This document shows, in pieces, positions 43,445 through 51,515 of a stretch of DNA of 64,000 nt. Source of the stretch: Micromonospora terminaliae (GTDB taxonomy: Bacteria > Actinomycetota > Actinomycetes > Mycobacteriales > Micromonosporaceae); assembly GCF_009671205.1 (NCBI RefSeq), contig NZ_CP045309.1, positions 2,418,001 through 2,482,000 of the forward strand. Direction: 5' to 3'. Below the pieces are notes generated by a model. It did not search any database and was not told the DNA's origin. It saw nothing but the letters and a program-made list of their open reading frames with translations. The position numbers and the translations under genes were made by a program. The stretch's first letter is position 1. The number at the start of each line of letters is the position of its first letter.

Positions 43445-43786
43445 TCAGGCGCGACCGCGGCGGGTGCGGACCTCCTGGAGCCGCTCGGCGAGGATGTCCT
43501 CCAGCTCGGCGATCGAGCGCCGCTCCAGCAGCATGTCCCAGTGCGTGCGCGGCGGCTTGGCCTTCTTCTGCTCGGGCTCGCTGCCGTCGACCAGGCGGGC
43601 GACGCTGCCGTCGAACTTGCACTCCCAGGTCGTCGGGACCTCGGCGTCGACGGCGAACGGCACCTCGAACTGGTGCCCCTTCGCGCAGAGGTACTCGCGG
43701 GTCTGACGCGGCGCGAGCTCCGTGTTGCGGTCGGATTCGTAGCTGACTGCGCCCAGCCGGCTACCGCGCAGCATACGCTCGCCCAT
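43445..43786 (-). CDS. rbpA: RNA polymerase-binding protein RbpA
   Basis: 113-residue actinobacterial transcription factor. N-terminal RGSRLGAVSYESDRN, the zinc-ribbon-like core (YLCAKGHQFEVPF, TWECKFDGSVA) and the C-terminal sigma-interaction helix RTHWDMLLERRSIAELEDIL all match RbpA. It stabilises RNA polymerase-sigma complexes and open promoters. It is a single-gene unit, and its presence confirms actinobacterial origin. Confidence 0.95.
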   Translation of the reverse strand: MGERMLRGSRLGAVSYESDRNTELAPRQTREYLCAKGHQFEVPFAVDAEVPTTWECKFDGSVARLVDGSEPEQKKAKPPRTHWDMLLERRSIAELEDILAERLQEVRTRRGRA

Positions 43787-44008
43787 GATCGACTTCCCCT
43801 CGTTCGTGGTGCTCGTCTTCAGGTGTAACGGCCCGTCACCGCCGGCCCATTCCCGGCCACGCCGAAGGCCCGGCGCGGGGTCGGGATCCTCAAGGGTAGC
43901 CGGTCATGACAGCTGCCCGGCGGGGTCGTCCCCGGCCGGGCCGAATCGGTGGAGTGTTTCGACTGTCAACGGGGATGTTAGCCGCCTCCACGTCCTGCGG
44001 AGGTGACG

Positions 44009-45490
44009 ATGACCGGTGACGCGCCGGCCGAGGTGCGACCGCCCGGCGGGAAGACCTTCTTCGGTCACCCGCGCGCGCTGTCCACCCTGTTCCTCACCGA
44101 GATGTGGGAGCGGTTCAGCTTCTACGGCATGCGGGCCATCCTCGTGCTGTACCTGACCGCGGCGGTCGCCGACGAGGGGCTGGGCATCGGGGAGTCCACC
44201 GCCAACGCCGTCTACGGCACCTACAACGCCATGGTCTACCTCATGGCGCTGCCCGGCGGGTGGGTGGCCGACCGGCTCATCGGCGCGCGCCGCAGCGTGC
44301 TCTGGGGTGGCGTGGTCATCGCGGCCGGGCATTACGTGATGGCCGTCCCGGCCCGGTGGACGGTGTTCGCCGGCATGACGCTCATCGTGCTCGGCACCGG
44401 CCTGCTCAAGCCGAACATCTCGACCATGGTCGGCGACCTGTACGACCGGGACTCGCCCCGCCGCGACGCCGGCTTCTCGATCTTCTACATGGGCATCAAC
44501 CTCGGTGGGTTCATCGCCCCGCTGGTCACCGGCTTCCTCGGCGAGAAGATCAACTGGCACCTGGGTTTCGGCGCCGCCGCCATCGGCATGACCTTCGGCG
44601 TGATCCAGTACGTGCTCGGCCGGCGCAACCTCGGCGACGCCGGCGCCCGCCCGGCCGACCCGCTGCTCGGCGCCGACCGCCGGCGGGCGCTGACCCGCAT
44701 CGCCGTGGTCACCGTGGTGGTGCTCGTGGTGCTGGCCGTGCTCGCCCTGATCGGCCTGTTCACCGTCGACACCGTGGTGAACCTGCTCACCCTGGTCACC
44801 GTCCTGGTCACCATCGCCTACTTCACCCGGATCCTCACCGACCGGGAGATCAGCGGCACCGAGCGCAGCCGCATGAAGGCGTACGTGTGGCTGTTCGTCT
44901 TCGCGGCCGCGTTCTGGCTGATCTACGACCAGGCCGGGTCGGTGCTGAACATCTTCGCCGAGGACCAGACCGACCGGAACGTGGGCGGCTTCACCTTCCC
45001 GGCGTCCTGGCTCCAGTCGGTGAACCCGATCCTGATCATCATCGGGGCGCCGCTGGCCGCCGCCCTGTGGCTGAAGCTCGGCCACCGGGTCTCCACGCCG
45101 ATGAAATTCGCCGTCGGCCTGGTGCTCAACGGCCTGTCGTTCGTGCTGATGGCCGCCGCCGCGCGGGCCGCCGTCGGCGGCGACCTGGTCTCCCCGTGGT
45201 GGCTGGTCGCCGTGTACGCGATCCAGGTCGCCGGCGAGCTGTCGCTGAGCCCGGTGGGCCTGTCGGCCACCACGAAGCTGGCCCCGGTGAAGTACGCCAG
45301 CCAGATGCTGGGCCTGTGGTTCCTCGCCACCGCCGTCGGCGACGCGATCGGCGGCCAGGTCGCCCGGCTCGCCGACCGCTGGTCCGAGTCGACCTACTTC
45401 CTGACCTTCGGCCTGGCCTCGGTGGTGTTCGGGCTCGCCGCGGTGATGTTCACCCGCCAGATCCGGCACCTCATGGCCGGCATCCACTGA
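44009..45490 (+). CDS. POT/PTR-family proton-coupled peptide transporter
   Basis: 493-residue MFS protein with about 14 helices. The proton-coupling motif ExxER is E31MWER35, in EMWERFSFYGMRAIL. GTGLLKPNISTMVGDLY and FSIFYMGINLGGFIAPLVTG are PTR2 signatures. It imports di- or tripeptides with protons. GGAGG lies 4 nt before the ATG at 44009; an upstream in-frame GTG is too close to that site. Confidence 0.93.
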   Translation: MTGDAPAEVRPPGGKTFFGHPRALSTLFLTEMWERFSFYGMRAILVLYLTAAVADEGLGIGESTANAVYGTYNAMVYLMALPGGWVADRLIGARRSVLWGGVVIAAGHYVMAVPARWTVFAGMTLIVLGTGLLKPNISTMVGDLYDRDSPRRDAGFSIFYMGINLGGFIAPLVTGFLGEKINWHLGFGAAAIGMTFGVIQYVLGRRNLGDAGARPADPLLGADRRRALTRIAVVTVVVLVVLAVLALIGLFTVDTVVNLLTLVTVLVTIAYFTRILTDREISGTERSRMKAYVWLFVFAAAFWLIYDQAGSVLNIFAEDQTDRNVGGFTFPASWLQSVNPILIIIGAPLAAALWLKLGHRVSTPMKFAVGLVLNGLSFVLMAAAARAAVGGDLVSPWWLVAVYAIQVAGELSLSPVGLSATTKLAPVKYASQMLGLWFLATAVGDAIGGQVARLADRWSESTYFLTFGLASVVFGLAAVMFTRQIRHLMAGIH

Positions 45491-45497
45491 CCGGGAG

Positions 45498-46088
45498 TCA
45501 CCCGGCCGGGGTGGGCGGCAGGGGCAGCGGCAGGCCGGGCAGCCCGTCGATGCTGGTGGCCACGTGCTCCTTGCCCGCGAAGTACCGGCTCAGCGACTCG
45601 TCGTCCTCGCGGGCGAACCGCCGCCCGTGCAGGTCGCGGTCGGCCTCGTAGGTCATCAGCGGCACGGCGTAGCCGCAGGTGTCGCGGACCAGCTCGGCGT
45701 GGACCACGATGATCGCCCGCAGGCCGTGCGGGCCCGGGTCGATGCCGGGGAAGTGGCCCAGCAGCTGCGGCCAGCGCGGGTCGTCGCGGAACACCGGCTC
45801 GCCCCGGCCGTGCACCCGGACGATGTTCGGCGGGCCGTCGAACGCGCACCACATCAGCGTGATGCGGCCGTTCTCCCGCAGGTGCGCGACGGTCTCGGCG
45901 TTGCTGCCGGCGAAGTCCAGATAGGCGACCGTCAGCTCGTCGAGCACCGCGAAGGAGCCCCGCAGACCCTTGGGGGAGAGGTTGATGGTGCCGTCGCCCG
46001 CGAGGGGAGCGGTGGCCGTGAAGAACATCGGCTGCGCCTCGATGAAGGTGCGCAGCCGGCCGTCGATGCGTGCGTACGTCTTACCCAC
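45498..46088 (-). CDS. PPOX-class (pyridoxamine 5'-phosphate oxidase-like) flavoprotein
   Basis: 196-residue split-barrel protein. FFTATAPLAGDGTINLSPKG, the strand AYLDFAGSNAETVAHLRENGRITLMWCAFDG and VRVHGRGEPVF form the flavin-binding fold seen in PNPOx-like and F420-binding proteins. The cofactor (FMN or F420) cannot be decided. It converges on the peptide transporter with only a 7-bp gap. Confidence 0.85.
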   Translation of the reverse strand: MGKTYARIDGRLRTFIEAQPMFFTATAPLAGDGTINLSPKGLRGSFAVLDELTVAYLDFAGSNAETVAHLRENGRITLMWCAFDGPPNIVRVHGRGEPVFRDDPRWPQLLGHFPGIDPGPHGLRAIIVVHAELVRDTCGYAVPLMTYEADRDLHGRRFAREDDESLSRYFAGKEHVATSIDGLPGLPLPLPPTPAG

Positions 46089-46170
46089 ACCCTGATCATG
46101 CTCGCCGGCGGCGACCTCCCACCGCCCCGTACCGGCCCGTCCCAGCCCGTGGCCGCCCGCGACGATCCCG

Positions 46171-47310
46171 TCAGCCGGTGCGGGAGCCCAGCCGGGCCAG
46201 TGCGCTGGCCAGGTCGCTGACCTGGTCGGCGAGCTGACCGGCCCGCCGCTGGGCGGCGTCGCGGTCGGTCTCGGCGGCGGCCAGCCGTGCCGCCAGCTCG
46301 GCGAGCCGGGCCTCGACGGCGGCGGTGGCCTGCCGCGCGGCCGCCAGGTCCGCGGCGAGGGCGTCCCGCTCCTGTCGGGCGGCCGCGGCCGCCGCGAGCG
46401 CCTCCGCCCGGCCGGCCTCGGCCCGCTCCCGGGCGGCCTGCGCCTGCGCGGCCTCCTCGCGCGCCTGCGCGGCCTCCTCGCGCGCCTGCGCGGCCCCCTC
46501 ACGTGCCTGCTCGCCGGCCCGCCGCGCCTGCTCGGCCTCCGCGCGGGCAAGACTGGCCTCGGCGCGGGCCCGGTCGGCCTCGGCGCGCAGGCCCTCGGCC
46601 CGATCCAGGGCCTCACCCGCCGAGCGGGTGGCCCGCTCCGCGTCGGCCCGGGCGGCGTCCCGTTCGGCGGTCAGGTCGGCGACCCGCCGGCGCTCACCGT
46701 CGCGTTCGGTCCGCACCGTACGCAGCTCGAGGCGCGCGGCGTCGCGGTCCCGCTCGGCCTGCACCCGCAGCGCCTGCGCCGCTCCGGCCTCACCCCGCGC
46801 CTCGTCCCGGGCCGCCTCGGCGAGCCGGGCCCGCTCGGCGGCCGCGGCGGACGCCGTCTCGGCCCGGTCGGCCCGCTCCCGGGCGGTGTCGCGTTCGGCC
46901 AGCGCCGCCTGCGCCTCGTGGCGGGCCCGGGCGGCCGCCGCGGCGGCGTCCTCGGCGTCCCGGCGGGCCTCGTCGCGGGCGGTGTGCGCCGCCGCGACCT
47001 GGGCGGCCGTCTCGGCGCGCACCTCGGCGAGCTGGCGCTCCACCCCGGCCGGGGACAGCTCGGCGTGCAGCGTCTCGGTGAGGGTCTCCACGATCTGGTC
47101 GAGCCGGTCGACCGCCTCCCAGGTGCGGGCCACCTGCCCGGGCAGGCCGGGGGCGTTGCGGTGGCGCATCCGGGAGTTGCGCGAGGCCCGCTGGCAGGCA
47201 CCGTCGTTGTCGCGGCAGTACCGGAAGGGGCGGCCCGCGCCGGCGCGCTGCGGCACGTCCCGTCCACAGTGGGCGCAGGGGCGGGTCTCGGGGGCGGGCT
47301 GGGCGTCCAT
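46171..47310 (-). CDS. Zinc-ribbon plus long coiled-coil protein of unknown function
   Basis: 379 residues. The N-terminus has four cysteines in a zinc-ribbon-like spacing (C12, C15, C32, C39), followed by a basic patch RASRNSRMRHRN. From about residue 60 almost the whole chain is an Ala/Arg/Glu heptad coiled coil, with internal repeats such as AQAREEA in tandem. The layout suggests a nucleic-acid or protein-binding head on a long rod, similar in outline to KfrA-type or chromosome-organising proteins, but no family was recognised. It stands alone between two minus-strand units. Confidence 0.75.
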   Translation of the reverse strand: MDAQPAPETRPCAHCGRDVPQRAGAGRPFRYCRDNDGACQRASRNSRMRHRNAPGLPGQVARTWEAVDRLDQIVETLTETLHAELSPAGVERQLAEVRAETAAQVAAAHTARDEARRDAEDAAAAAARARHEAQAALAERDTARERADRAETASAAAAERARLAEAARDEARGEAGAAQALRVQAERDRDAARLELRTVRTERDGERRRVADLTAERDAARADAERATRSAGEALDRAEGLRAEADRARAEASLARAEAEQARRAGEQAREGAAQAREEAAQAREEAAQAQAARERAEAGRAEALAAAAAARQERDALAADLAAARQATAAVEARLAELAARLAAAETDRDAAQRRAGQLADQVSDLASALARLGSRTG

Positions 47311-47336
47311 CGGCGGCGAAGTCTAGTTGCCGCGGG

Positions 47337-47924
47337 TCACGACGGCGTCGACGGCCCGGTGCGGACGACGGCCTGGTCGCCGTGGGGCCCGAACAGGTGC
47401 AGGATCTCGACGGTGTCCGCGCCGGCCGGGCCGAACCAGTGCGGCTCGCCGGTGTCGAACTCGGCGACCTCGCCGGGGGAGAGGGTGAACTCGCGGTCAC
47501 CGAGGACGAGGCGGAGCCGGCCGGCGAGGACGTAGAGCCATTCGTAGCCGGCGTGGGTGACGAGACTCGGCTCGCGCGGCGCGAGGACCTGCTTGAAGAC
47601 CTGGACCCGCCCCGGATACTGGGTCAGCGGCACGACCACGCCGCCGCGGCGCCGCCGGTGGGGTCGCAGGTGGACGCGGGGGTCGCCGGTGGCCGGCGCC
47701 GCCACCAGTTGGTCCAGCGCGACGCGGTGGGCGCGGGCCAGCGGGATCAGCAGCTCCAGGGTGGGACGGCGCTGTCCCGACTCGAGCCGGGACAGCTTGC
47801 TCACCGAGATGCCGGTCTGCGCCGCCAGGGCCTCCAGCGTGAGCTTGCGGTCGCGGCGCAGCGCGCGCAGCCGGGGCCCGATGCCGTCGAGGAGTTCCGC
47901 GAGGTCCGCTTCCATGCTCGCCAT
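47337..47924 (-). CDS. XRE-family regulator with C-terminal cupin domain
   Basis: 195-residue regulator with an N-terminal HTH (LTLEALAAQTGISVSKLSRLESGQRRPTLELL, about 28-58) and a C-terminal cupin (THAGYEWLYVLAGRLRLVLGDREFTLSPGEVAEFDTGEPHWF). It is divergent from an MFS exporter gene, with a TTTGCGG-TTT-CCGCAAA dyad directly upstream of its ATG, so autoregulation and control of the exporter are likely. A start nine bases downstream (47915) is possible. Confidence 0.87.
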   Translation of the reverse strand: MASMEADLAELLDGIGPRLRALRRDRKLTLEALAAQTGISVSKLSRLESGQRRPTLELLIPLARAHRVALDQLVAAPATGDPRVHLRPHRRRRGGVVVPLTQYPGRVQVFKQVLAPREPSLVTHAGYEWLYVLAGRLRLVLGDREFTLSPGEVAEFDTGEPHWFGPAGADTVEILHLFGPHGDQAVVRTGPSTPS

Positions 47925-47925
47925 C

Positions 47926-47942
47926 TTTGCGGTTTCCGCAAA
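47926..47942. promoter_or_regulatory. Operator candidate TTTGCGG-N3-CCGCAAA
   Basis: A perfect 7-bp dyad with a TTT centre lies 1 nt upstream of the XRE-cupin ATG, between it and the divergent MFS gene. XRE-cupin regulators usually bind such short palindromes in their own promoter. Confidence 0.5.
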
Positions 47943-48012
47943 AGTGCTGGGGCCGGGGGTCCGTCCGGCCCGAGCATGGCGGGCAGGCTCCCCGACCCTG
48001 GAGTGTGAGCGG

Positions 48013-49431
48013 ATGGCCACGACATCCCTGACGGCGCGAGCCGACCTGACCGTGCGCCGACGGTGGGCGGTCCTGGCGATCTGCGCGCTGAGCATGTTGC
48101 TGGTCGGCCTGGACACCACGATCGTCAACGTCGGCCTGCCCGCGATCGGCCACGGGCTGGGGGTGGGCACCCGGAGTCTGGAATGGGTGGTGGACGCCTA
48201 CACCGTGGCGGTGGCCAGCCTGCTGATCTCCTCGGGTGCGCTGGCCGACCGGCTGGGCCGGCGCCGGGTCTTCCGCTGCGGCCTGCTCGTCTTCGGCGCC
48301 GCGTCGCTGGCGTGCGCCGTCGCGCCGTCGCTCGGCGCGCTCGTCGCGGCGCGCGCCGTGCAGGGGATCGGCGCGTCGATGCTCAGCCCGGTGGCCCTCG
48401 CGATCGTGGTGAACGTGATGCCCGATCCGCGGGAGCGGGCGCAGGCCATCGGGATCTGGGCGTCCGTGTTCGGGCTGAGCATGGCGGCCGGACCGGTCGC
48501 CGGCGGCGCGCTCATCGGGGCGTTCGGTTGGCGGTCGGTGTTCTGGATCAACGTCCCGGTGGTGGTGGCCGCGCTCGTGCTGAGCGCGCTGTTCGTACCG
48601 GAGTCCCGGGCGGCGCGGGCCCGGCGGCTCGACCTGCCCGGCCAGGTTCTCCTCACCCTCGTGGTGTGCGTCAGCGTCGCCGTGCTCATCGAGGGTCCGC
48701 GCGTCGGCTGGTCGTCACCGGCGGCCTGGGGTGCTTACCTGGTCGCCGCCGCGGCCACGGCCAGTTTCGTGGCGGTCGAACGGCGTCGCCCCGAGCCCCT
48801 CATGGAGCTGGGACTGTTCCGGCGGCCGGCGTTCACCACGGCGGTGCTGGGCGCGGTGGCCGTGTTCGTCGCGCTCACCGTCAGCCTGCTGCTCACCACG
48901 CTGTACCTGCAGCACGGACACGGCTGGACCCCGCTCGCCGCGGGGAGCGCCACCCTGCCCCTGGCGCTGGGCGCGACGGTCTGCGCGCCGCTGTCGGGCC
49001 GGCTGGCGGGTCGTTACGGGGCGCGCCGCCCCCTCCTGCTCGCCGGCACGTTCCTCACCCTCGGCGGCCTCACCCTGGTCGGCCTGCGCCCCGACCCGGA
49101 TCCGCGGCAACTCGTGCCGGCCTACCTGCTCATCGGCATCGGCTTCGGTTTCGCCAACGCGCCCATCACCAACACGGCGGTGAGCGGCCTGCCGCCGGCC
49201 CGCGCGGGCGTCGCCGGGGCGATCACCTCCACCGCCCGGCAGCTCGGCTCGGCCATCGGCATCGCCGTCGCCGGAGGGCTCGTCGCCGGGGTCGGCCCGG
49301 CGGGCCTGGCCCGCGCGTCCCGCCCGGGGTGGCTCCTGGTCGCGGCGTGCGGCGTGTTCCTCTTCGTCGTCGCGCGCGCCGCGCGTCACGCGCCGGCGAC
49401 GTCGGCGCGGGCCGTGTCGTCGAGGGTGTAG
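48013..49431 (+). CDS. MFS drug exporter, DHA2 (14-helix) family
   Basis: 472-residue transporter with about 14 helices. Motif C-like GLDTTIVNVGLPAIG in helix 1, motif A GALADRLGRRRVFRCG in the 2-3 loop, and WASVFGLSMAAGPVAGGALIGAFGWRSVFWINVP. It likely exports toxic small molecules. It is controlled in all probability by the divergent XRE-cupin regulator. The 3' end overlaps the convergent MFS gene by 46 bp. Confidence 0.9.
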   Translation: MATTSLTARADLTVRRRWAVLAICALSMLLVGLDTTIVNVGLPAIGHGLGVGTRSLEWVVDAYTVAVASLLISSGALADRLGRRRVFRCGLLVFGAASLACAVAPSLGALVAARAVQGIGASMLSPVALAIVVNVMPDPRERAQAIGIWASVFGLSMAAGPVAGGALIGAFGWRSVFWINVPVVVAALVLSALFVPESRAARARRLDLPGQVLLTLVVCVSVAVLIEGPRVGWSSPAAWGAYLVAAAATASFVAVERRRPEPLMELGLFRRPAFTTAVLGAVAVFVALTVSLLLTTLYLQHGHGWTPLAAGSATLPLALGATVCAPLSGRLAGRYGARRPLLLAGTFLTLGGLTLVGLRPDPDPRQLVPAYLLIGIGFGFANAPITNTAVSGLPPARAGVAGAITSTARQLGSAIGIAVAGGLVAGVGPAGLARASRPGWLLVAACGVFLFVVARAARHAPATSARAVSSRV

Positions 49432-50741
49432 CGGCGTTGCAGCAGCACGGCGACCACCATCACGGCGGCGGGCAGCAGGCCGAAGCCGTACCGGATGGCC
49501 GCCAGCGCACCCGGCGACTGGGTGACCGCCTGCCCGGCGGCGGAGGCCACGAAGCCCCCGGCGGCCAGGCAGAGCGCGTAGGCGTAGGGGCCGAGCGCCG
49601 CGCCGGTGGCCTCGGTGGCGGTCCACACCCCCGTGTACGTGCCGGCCCGGTCGGTCCCGGAGGCGCGGATGACGTCGGGCAGCATCGAGAAGGGCAGCAG
49701 CTGCATCCCGGCGAACGCCACCCCGAGCACCGCCACGGCGGCCACCAGCACGGGCAGCCCGGCCGGCCGGCCGACGGCCAGCACCACCGCGCCGGCGGCG
49801 AAGGCGAGCTGCGCGGCGAGCAGCGCACGTTGCTTGCCGACCCGCCGGGCCACCGCGAGCCAGGCCGGGGTGACCAGCAGCGCCGGCGCGACGAACGCGG
49901 CGACCAGCACCGTGGTGAGCTTCGGGCGGCCCAGCTCGTACTCGGCGTAGTAGGGCACCCCGGCGAGCACCAGGTGGGTGGTGGTCGACATGGCCAGGTA
50001 CGCGCCGACCAGCGAGCGGAACTGCCGGTCGCGCAGGCTCGCCGCCAGGGCCCGCCACCCGCCCGCCTGATGCGGCGGCGCCGGCACGGCCGCGGCGCGG
50101 CGCAGCCGGTCGATCCCGGCGACGCCGACCGCCATGGCAGCGAGCATCCCCACCGCGAGCAGCGCCGCCATCCGCAGGTAGCCGCCACGGGTGGCGTCGT
50201 CACCGCCGGCCAGCAGCGGCGCGAGCAGCCCGGAGACCAGGATGCCGAGGGTGAGCACCACCATCCGGAAGGCCATGAGCCGGGTCCGCTCGTGGTAGCC
50301 GATCCGCAGGTCCGCCGGGGTGGCCAGGTAGGGCACCTGGTACGCGGCGAAGAGCAGGTTCCCGGCGACGAAGAACACCGCGACCCAGGCCGCGGCGGAC
50401 GCGCCGCTCAGCCCGCCGGGCACCGCGAACAGCGCGGCGAACGCCAGCGGCAGGGCGCAGCCGGCCAGCAGCAGCCGCCGCCGGTGGCCACGGTGGGCCT
50501 GCTCGACGTCGCAGCGGTGCCCGATCCAGGGGTGCAGGAGCACGTCGGCGATCTTCGGCAGCAGCAGCGCCAGGCCCGCCAGCCACGGGGCGACCGCGAG
50601 GACGTCGGTGAGGAAGTAGAGCAGCAGCAGCCCGGGCACGGTGACCCAGACGCCCATGCCGAGCGAGCCGGCGGCGAAGCCGGCCAGCGGGCCGCGCGGC
50701 AGGGCGGCACCGGACCGCCGCCGCTCGTCGAGCCCGGTCAT
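49386..50741 (-). CDS. MFS transporter (GPH/MFS_2 type)
   Basis: 451-residue transporter with about 12 helices. Early motifs PKIADVLLHPWIGHRCD and GGLSGASAAAWVAVFFVAGNLLFAAYQVPYLATPADLRIGYHERTRLMAFRM (split) fit the glycoside-pentoside-hexuronide symporter-like group; MQLLPFSMLPDVIRA near residue 345 supports this. The substrate is unknown. AGGAGG precedes the ATG. It is divergent from a TetR gene, and the gap holds an AATCCA...TGGATT operator. Confidence 0.87.
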   Translation of the reverse strand: MTGLDERRRSGAALPRGPLAGFAAGSLGMGVWVTVPGLLLLYFLTDVLAVAPWLAGLALLLPKIADVLLHPWIGHRCDVEQAHRGHRRRLLLAGCALPLAFAALFAVPGGLSGASAAAWVAVFFVAGNLLFAAYQVPYLATPADLRIGYHERTRLMAFRMVVLTLGILVSGLLAPLLAGGDDATRGGYLRMAALLAVGMLAAMAVGVAGIDRLRRAAAVPAPPHQAGGWRALAASLRDRQFRSLVGAYLAMSTTTHLVLAGVPYYAEYELGRPKLTTVLVAAFVAPALLVTPAWLAVARRVGKQRALLAAQLAFAAGAVVLAVGRPAGLPVLVAAVAVLGVAFAGMQLLPFSMLPDVIRASGTDRAGTYTGVWTATEATGAALGPYAYALCLAAGGFVASAAGQAVTQSPGALAAIRYGFGLLPAAVMVVAVLLQRRYTLDDTARADVAGA

Positions 50742-50770
50742 GGCCGCCTCCTCCCGGGGCACGCCGCCCC

Positions 50771-50790
50771 AATCCAACGGATGCTGGATT
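50771..50790. promoter_or_regulatory. TetR operator copy 1
   Basis: AATCCAACGGATGCTGGATT, a dyad with 6-bp arms, lies between the divergent MFS and TetR genes. Its reverse complement matches the second copy near 51.49 kb at 17 of 20 positions. Confidence 0.65.
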
Positions 50791-50810
50791 GTAGGGGGAA
50801 CAATGGCGGG

Positions 50811-51461
50811 ATGACCATGCCCCGCCGCCGACCCGGCCGGCCCCGCCGCGACGACCAGCGGCCCACCCGCGACCTGGTGCTCGCCGCCGCCACCGCGCTC
50901 TTCGCCGAGCGGGGCTTCGACGCGGTCGGCCTGCGCGACGTCGCCGCCGCGGCGGGCGTCGACGTGGCCACCGTCGCCCACCACACGGGTACGAAGGCGC
51001 AGCTCTACGACGCCTGCTTCGCCCGGGTCTTCGCCGCCGAACGGGAGGTCCTCGAGGCGGCCGGTGAGCGCGCCCGGGCGGCCCTCGCCACCGGGCCGGC
51101 CGACGCGCTGCGCGCGCTGCACGACCTCGTCGACGTGTTCGTCGACTTCCTCGAGGACCGGCCGGAGACCACGGCGCTGTGGCTGCGCCGCTGGCTGGAG
51201 CCGCACCGGCACGCCGACCTCGACCAGCGCTACGCGGCCCCGCTGTACGCGCTGGTGGAGGAGTTGCTGGCCGCCGCCGCGGCGGGCGGGGCGCTGGTCG
51301 AGCCGGCCCCGCACGTCACCGTCCGCAGCCTGGTCTGGGCCGTGCACGGGCACGTGGTGGCCCTCGCCGCGCAGCAGGGCTCCGGCGCCCGGGAGCGGCG
51401 CGAGTTCCGGGGGTTCGTGCACCGCTTCCTCGACGGGCTGTACCCGCCGGCCACCCCTTGA
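50811..51461 (+). CDS. TetR-family transcriptional regulator
   Basis: 216-residue regulator with a TetR HTH (LVLAAATALFAERGFDAVGLRDVAAAAGVDVATVAHHTGTKAQLYDACFARVF, split at residues 21-70). Its ligand-binding C-terminus is variable. Identical-type dyads lie before the divergent MFS gene and before the downstream flavin monooxygenase gene, so it likely represses both and itself. Confidence 0.9.
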   Translation: MTMPRRRPGRPRRDDQRPTRDLVLAAATALFAERGFDAVGLRDVAAAAGVDVATVAHHTGTKAQLYDACFARVFAAEREVLEAAGERARAALATGPADALRALHDLVDVFVDFLEDRPETTALWLRRWLEPHRHADLDQRYAAPLYALVEELLAAAAAGGALVEPAPHVTVRSLVWAVHGHVVALAAQQGSGARERREFRGFVHRFLDGLYPPATP

Positions 51462-51483
51462 CGGGCCGCCGCCCGCCGGGGAT

Positions 51484-51503
51484 TATCCAGCGGTCGTTGG
51501 ATT
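51484..51503. promoter_or_regulatory. TetR operator copy 2
   Basis: TATCCAGCGGTCGTTGGATT lies just after the tetR gene and overlaps the start of the monooxygenase ribosome-site region. It matches copy 1 in inverted orientation. Confidence 0.6.
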
Positions 51504-51515
51504 AAGGAGGCAGGC

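Noticed and set aside
48063..50810. Very long plus-strand frame running through two MFS genes into the TetR gene
   Set aside because: Only the final 216 codons look like a protein; the rest is a shadow of genes in other frames.
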